Below, piece after piece: positions 61,498 through 64,000 of a stretch of DNA of 64,000 bases. Made by a program: the position numbers and the translations under genes. The notes under the pieces were generated by a model. It was not told where the DNA came from. It was given only the letters and a program-made list of their open reading frames with translations, and made no database searches. The DNA is taken from assembly GCA_030267565.1 (NCBI GenBank), contig BRXU01000006.1, forward strand, positions 5,134,001 through 5,198,000. Reading direction: 5' to 3'. The DNA is from Pleodorina starrii (Eukaryota; Chlorophyta; Chlorophyceae; Chlamydomonadales; Volvocaceae). Every line of letters begins with the position of its first letter. The stretch's first letter is position 1.

Positions 61498-62952
61498 GTC
61501 GGCATCCCCTCCTATGACTACAAGGGCCACCGGAATGTGCTGAACCGGACGGGTTTTACCATGGACTTCACATTGGTACGTGCGGATCTGTCCTTGCACA
61601 GCTGGCCTGGATGTGCGCATTCGTTGCGGATAGGGCCTGAATGCTTTCCCTGCCAGATAGATAATGCCCTCCCCTCGCATCCTTACTGGATTTCGGCTTG
61701 CTACGTAATAACGTATGATAACGAAGACCTTTCCGGAACCTATCGATGTAAACCCTCGCAGCTGTTCGACTACGACTACCTGGCACGTCAGCGGAGTGTC
61801 GTACTTCTAGACGATCACCTGGCGTCCGGTTGGGACGGTAAACTGGACGCCGTCGTGGTGTTCCGTGATCAAAACCGACTGAAATCCGTAAGTGGCTGAT
61901 GCCAGCTGCCAAGCGTCATCATCAGGGCTGTGCAGCGACGGAGCCCCGCTCGATCGTTGATTATACCTAGCTACCGATCCTGCCGATTTAAATGCATACG
62001 GGAGTGGTAATTTAGGCATAACAATGGGGTCAAGGAGGGAAAAGGCAAGCAGGAAGGAGCGGCCAGTACGTATCAGGCGGAAGCTAGCCAAATAGTGTTA
62101 TTAGTAGTGCGTGTGCAAGGTCTCCGCCGTGTGCTTGCTTTATTGGCTGCAAATAAAGGCTTGCTAATATTGTTGACGGGATTATCTACGGGCTCATCAG
62201 AAAAAATATACATCTCAAATGTCTAAAGTTATTTGGGCAAAAAGATATTATATCCTAAGATGGCAAGTAAGCCTGGTGTGGATGCCTACAGTGCACAGGT
62301 GCGTGAACGCTTCATCCAGCGAGCAGCTATGTAGCATTTGTAAGTAAAATTGATGTCTTTCTTCACCTGACAACAAAAACGAACGTAGACGACGTGCGTG
62401 TACAAACGAATGGCTCGCATCTCCGTCCCCGACGACTTTTGTGCCCTCGCTGTGTCTACCTCCTGTCCTTGCTTAGTGGGACCAGCCTCACCCCAAGGTA
62501 ACGATGGACGGCGCCAAGGTCATCGACTATGGCAAAACTTACATCAATTGCGACAAGAATGGCATCGCTGAACTCGCCAGGCTGATCGAGCCGTACATCA
62601 ACGTCGGATTCGTCATTTTCTTGAACACCAACTTAAAGGCTGGACATGGGTTGGTCCCGAACCAAGGACCCACTGACATGTGCAGCGAAGCATACTACAA
62701 GGTGTGATCGATGGCATATTTTGGGGCCGGGCGGGTGGACTTGTGGAACAACAATGACGACTGAACAATCGGGCATTGCGTGTGCCGGATGCATGGGGAG
62801 GGATTTTGACCTCCTAAAACTAGAGATAACAAGAACGGTTAGTTCAAGCGCAACGTGCATGGGAAGCATTTATGCCTTCATGATGAGATGGCTTTATTCA
62901 CCATTCCGCACGCACGCAGGTGAATACAGGTAGTACAGGTTGGATTGTGTGA
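61498..62952 (+). CDS. Unidentified protein, 5' end uncertain
   Basis: Not recognised. Two exons of 130 and 75 codons (61498-61887 and 62477-62701) join in phase 0 with good sites (TTGCAG acceptor, TCC/GTAAGT donor). A last exon 62920-62952 would end in TGA. The protein is rich in Tyr, Asp and Cys (IPSYDYKGHRNV, PECFPCQIDNAL, VVVFRDQNRLKS, VIDYGKTYINCDKN, IEPYINVGFVIFLN), which suggests an extracellular or globular fold; no signal peptide is visible because the 5' exons are missing. Codon use is less GC-biased than in the left half of the window. The hairpin element lies only about 55 bp upstream of the first exon and may have cut off its start. Confidence 0.45.
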
Positions 62953-63494
62953 GGCCCACCCAGTCCGAAGCCATTACTTCCTCATGAACGATGACAAGAT
63001 AATAATGACATCATAATAATGACATCATTGCACACCACCTACGCCGAGCCTGCCTGCCGCCGTAGTATGATCGTCGGTTATTATTGCTGCGCCCCCACCC
63101 AAGACGGACCCCATTCGCGACCTTCTTCGTTCAAACATTAATCCGCGTGCGTGCCCCAGCAGGTGAACGCCAATATTTAGTTTGGGTTCTCCACCGCCCT
63201 ATGGGTGGGTGGGTGGGGTCGCGACTGGTCCGCAAGCTGTAAGCCTTGGGTTCGGAGCAACGGTAAGAGTAATCAGAAACGCTGCCTCGATCACCGCGGA
63301 TGTAAACTTAATCCGCGTATTGCCGCTCGCGTCGGTCGCCGAGAGCGTTACTCAGGAGCGTTTCGCGCGGGTTCTCGCCATGCTTTCCCGGCCCTGTTCG
63401 TCCTCTGGTGGTTCCCTATCGCTAAATTTGGGTTCTTGCATGACTGCTGAATGCGCGCGTGCGCGCCGCGCGCTGGCTGGTTCGTTCTCCGCAG
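62953..63494. other. Intergenic or intronic sequence
   Basis: Nothing supported except a short direct repeat of ATAATAATGACATC near 63000-63025. Confidence 0.4.
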
Positions 63495-63839
63495 GCGACC
63501 GGCGCGCCTGCCGGTCCCGTCTATGGCTCGCTGGGGTGGCCGCTGCCCGTCCACCCACCGCCCGGCTATGTAAGTGTCGCCTTCGCCGTGGGTGCCCCGC
63601 CGGTTCGTCTGGCACGCGGCTCTGGCCAGCGAAGGCCTGTCCGTGTCCCCCCTTCACGGTCTGCTCGTTCCAGCCTGTCCCAGATATCCCGGGCTGCTTA
63701 ACCATTTCCCCTGTCGGTCATCCCTTCTGGGCCCCCGCCTCGTGCCCTTCTGTCGGGCCCGCAGGCGCCCGGCGTTCCCATGGGCCCCAGCTATAGCCCC
63801 CTGGGGTGGTCGCTGCCTCTCGGCTCTCCTCCCGGCTAC
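63495..63839 (+). CDS. Partial gene with duplicated 75-nt exons
   Basis: Two 25-codon exons, 63495-63569 and 63765-63839, each sit between GCAG and GTAAGTG and encode similar peptides: GPVYGSLGWPLP...PPGY and GPSYSPLGWSLP...PPGY. Both begin and end in phase 0. The gene must extend beyond the window edge; no other exon was assigned with confidence. A Pro/Gly/Tyr repeat protein is the best description; function unknown. Confidence 0.45.
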
Positions 63840-64000
63840 GTAAGTGCGGCTCGCCCCGCCATGACTCGGCCGGTTCTTTCCGTCTCGCCGCTTTAGGCTA
63901 ACGTGGTCCTGCTGGGTTATCGCCAACCTTTCCTCGGGTCTGCCTCTTCCCCTTCTCTCGCCCAGTGCGTGCTGCGCGACTATCCGTCCATGCGTCTCCG

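Overview
This window is nuclear DNA of a volvocine green alga, most probably Chlamydomonas reinhardtii or a very close relative. The evidence is GC-rich coding DNA, many short introns with GTGAGT/GTGCGT donors and CAG acceptors, TGTAA poly(A) signals, and one gene I recognise with confidence, PF20 (central-pair WD-repeat protein, on chromosome/linkage group IV in C. reinhardtii). Gene models were built by hand from splice sites, phase continuity and protein motifs; no search was run.

Layout. 1-14.6 kb: two tandem, same-strand ferric-chelate reductase (FRO/FRE-type) genes. The first is cut by the window edge; the second runs from its ATG to its stop. Exons are near identical while introns are a patchwork of identical and unrelated sequence. 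Each copy has one apparent lesion: a missing splice donor in copy 1 and a 2-bp deletion in copy 2. 14.6-18 kb: intergenic DNA with a short mobile-element derivative (15.75-15.97 kb) and a decayed non-LTR retrotransposon 3' end. 18.66-26.42 kb (minus): a 15-exon CCR4-NOT subunit 3 gene (about 828 aa). 28.12-34.19 kb (minus): PF20 in 12 exons (about 611 aa). 35.29-37.1 kb (minus): a fragment resembling the C-terminus of the TFIIIC largest subunit. 37.05-39.08 kb (plus): an unidentified gene with well-phased exons.

39-64 kb is repeat-dominated. It holds a TTACGGAG-rich inverted-repeat block (41.4-41.7 kb), a tRNA-derived SINE-like segment (42.1-42.5 kb), and a satellite with a 210-bp (70-codon) unit and higher-order structure (43.8-48.25 kb). 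The satellite runs into a Helitron-type helicase C-terminus. Part of the satellite plus the helicase is repeated as an apparently perfect 2,965-bp tandem duplication (46,961-52,890). A second near-perfect tandem duplication of a 4,480-bp unit follows (53,726-58,205, and a truncated copy at 58,206-61,390). It carries a multi-exon gene of unknown function made of phase-1 modules, two of which are an internal exon-pair duplication. The second copy ends exactly where a GC-rich hairpin begins. The sequence 5' of the first copy and this hairpin also occur directly joined at 15.75-15.97 kb, which suggests they are the two ends of one mobile element. The window ends with an unidentified gene (61.5-62.95 kb) and part of a gene with duplicated 75-nt exons.

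Functionally, the left half has ordinary housekeeping and flagellar genes (iron reduction, mRNA deadenylation, axonemal central pair, possibly Pol III transcription). The right half looks like a recently rearranged transposon/satellite island.
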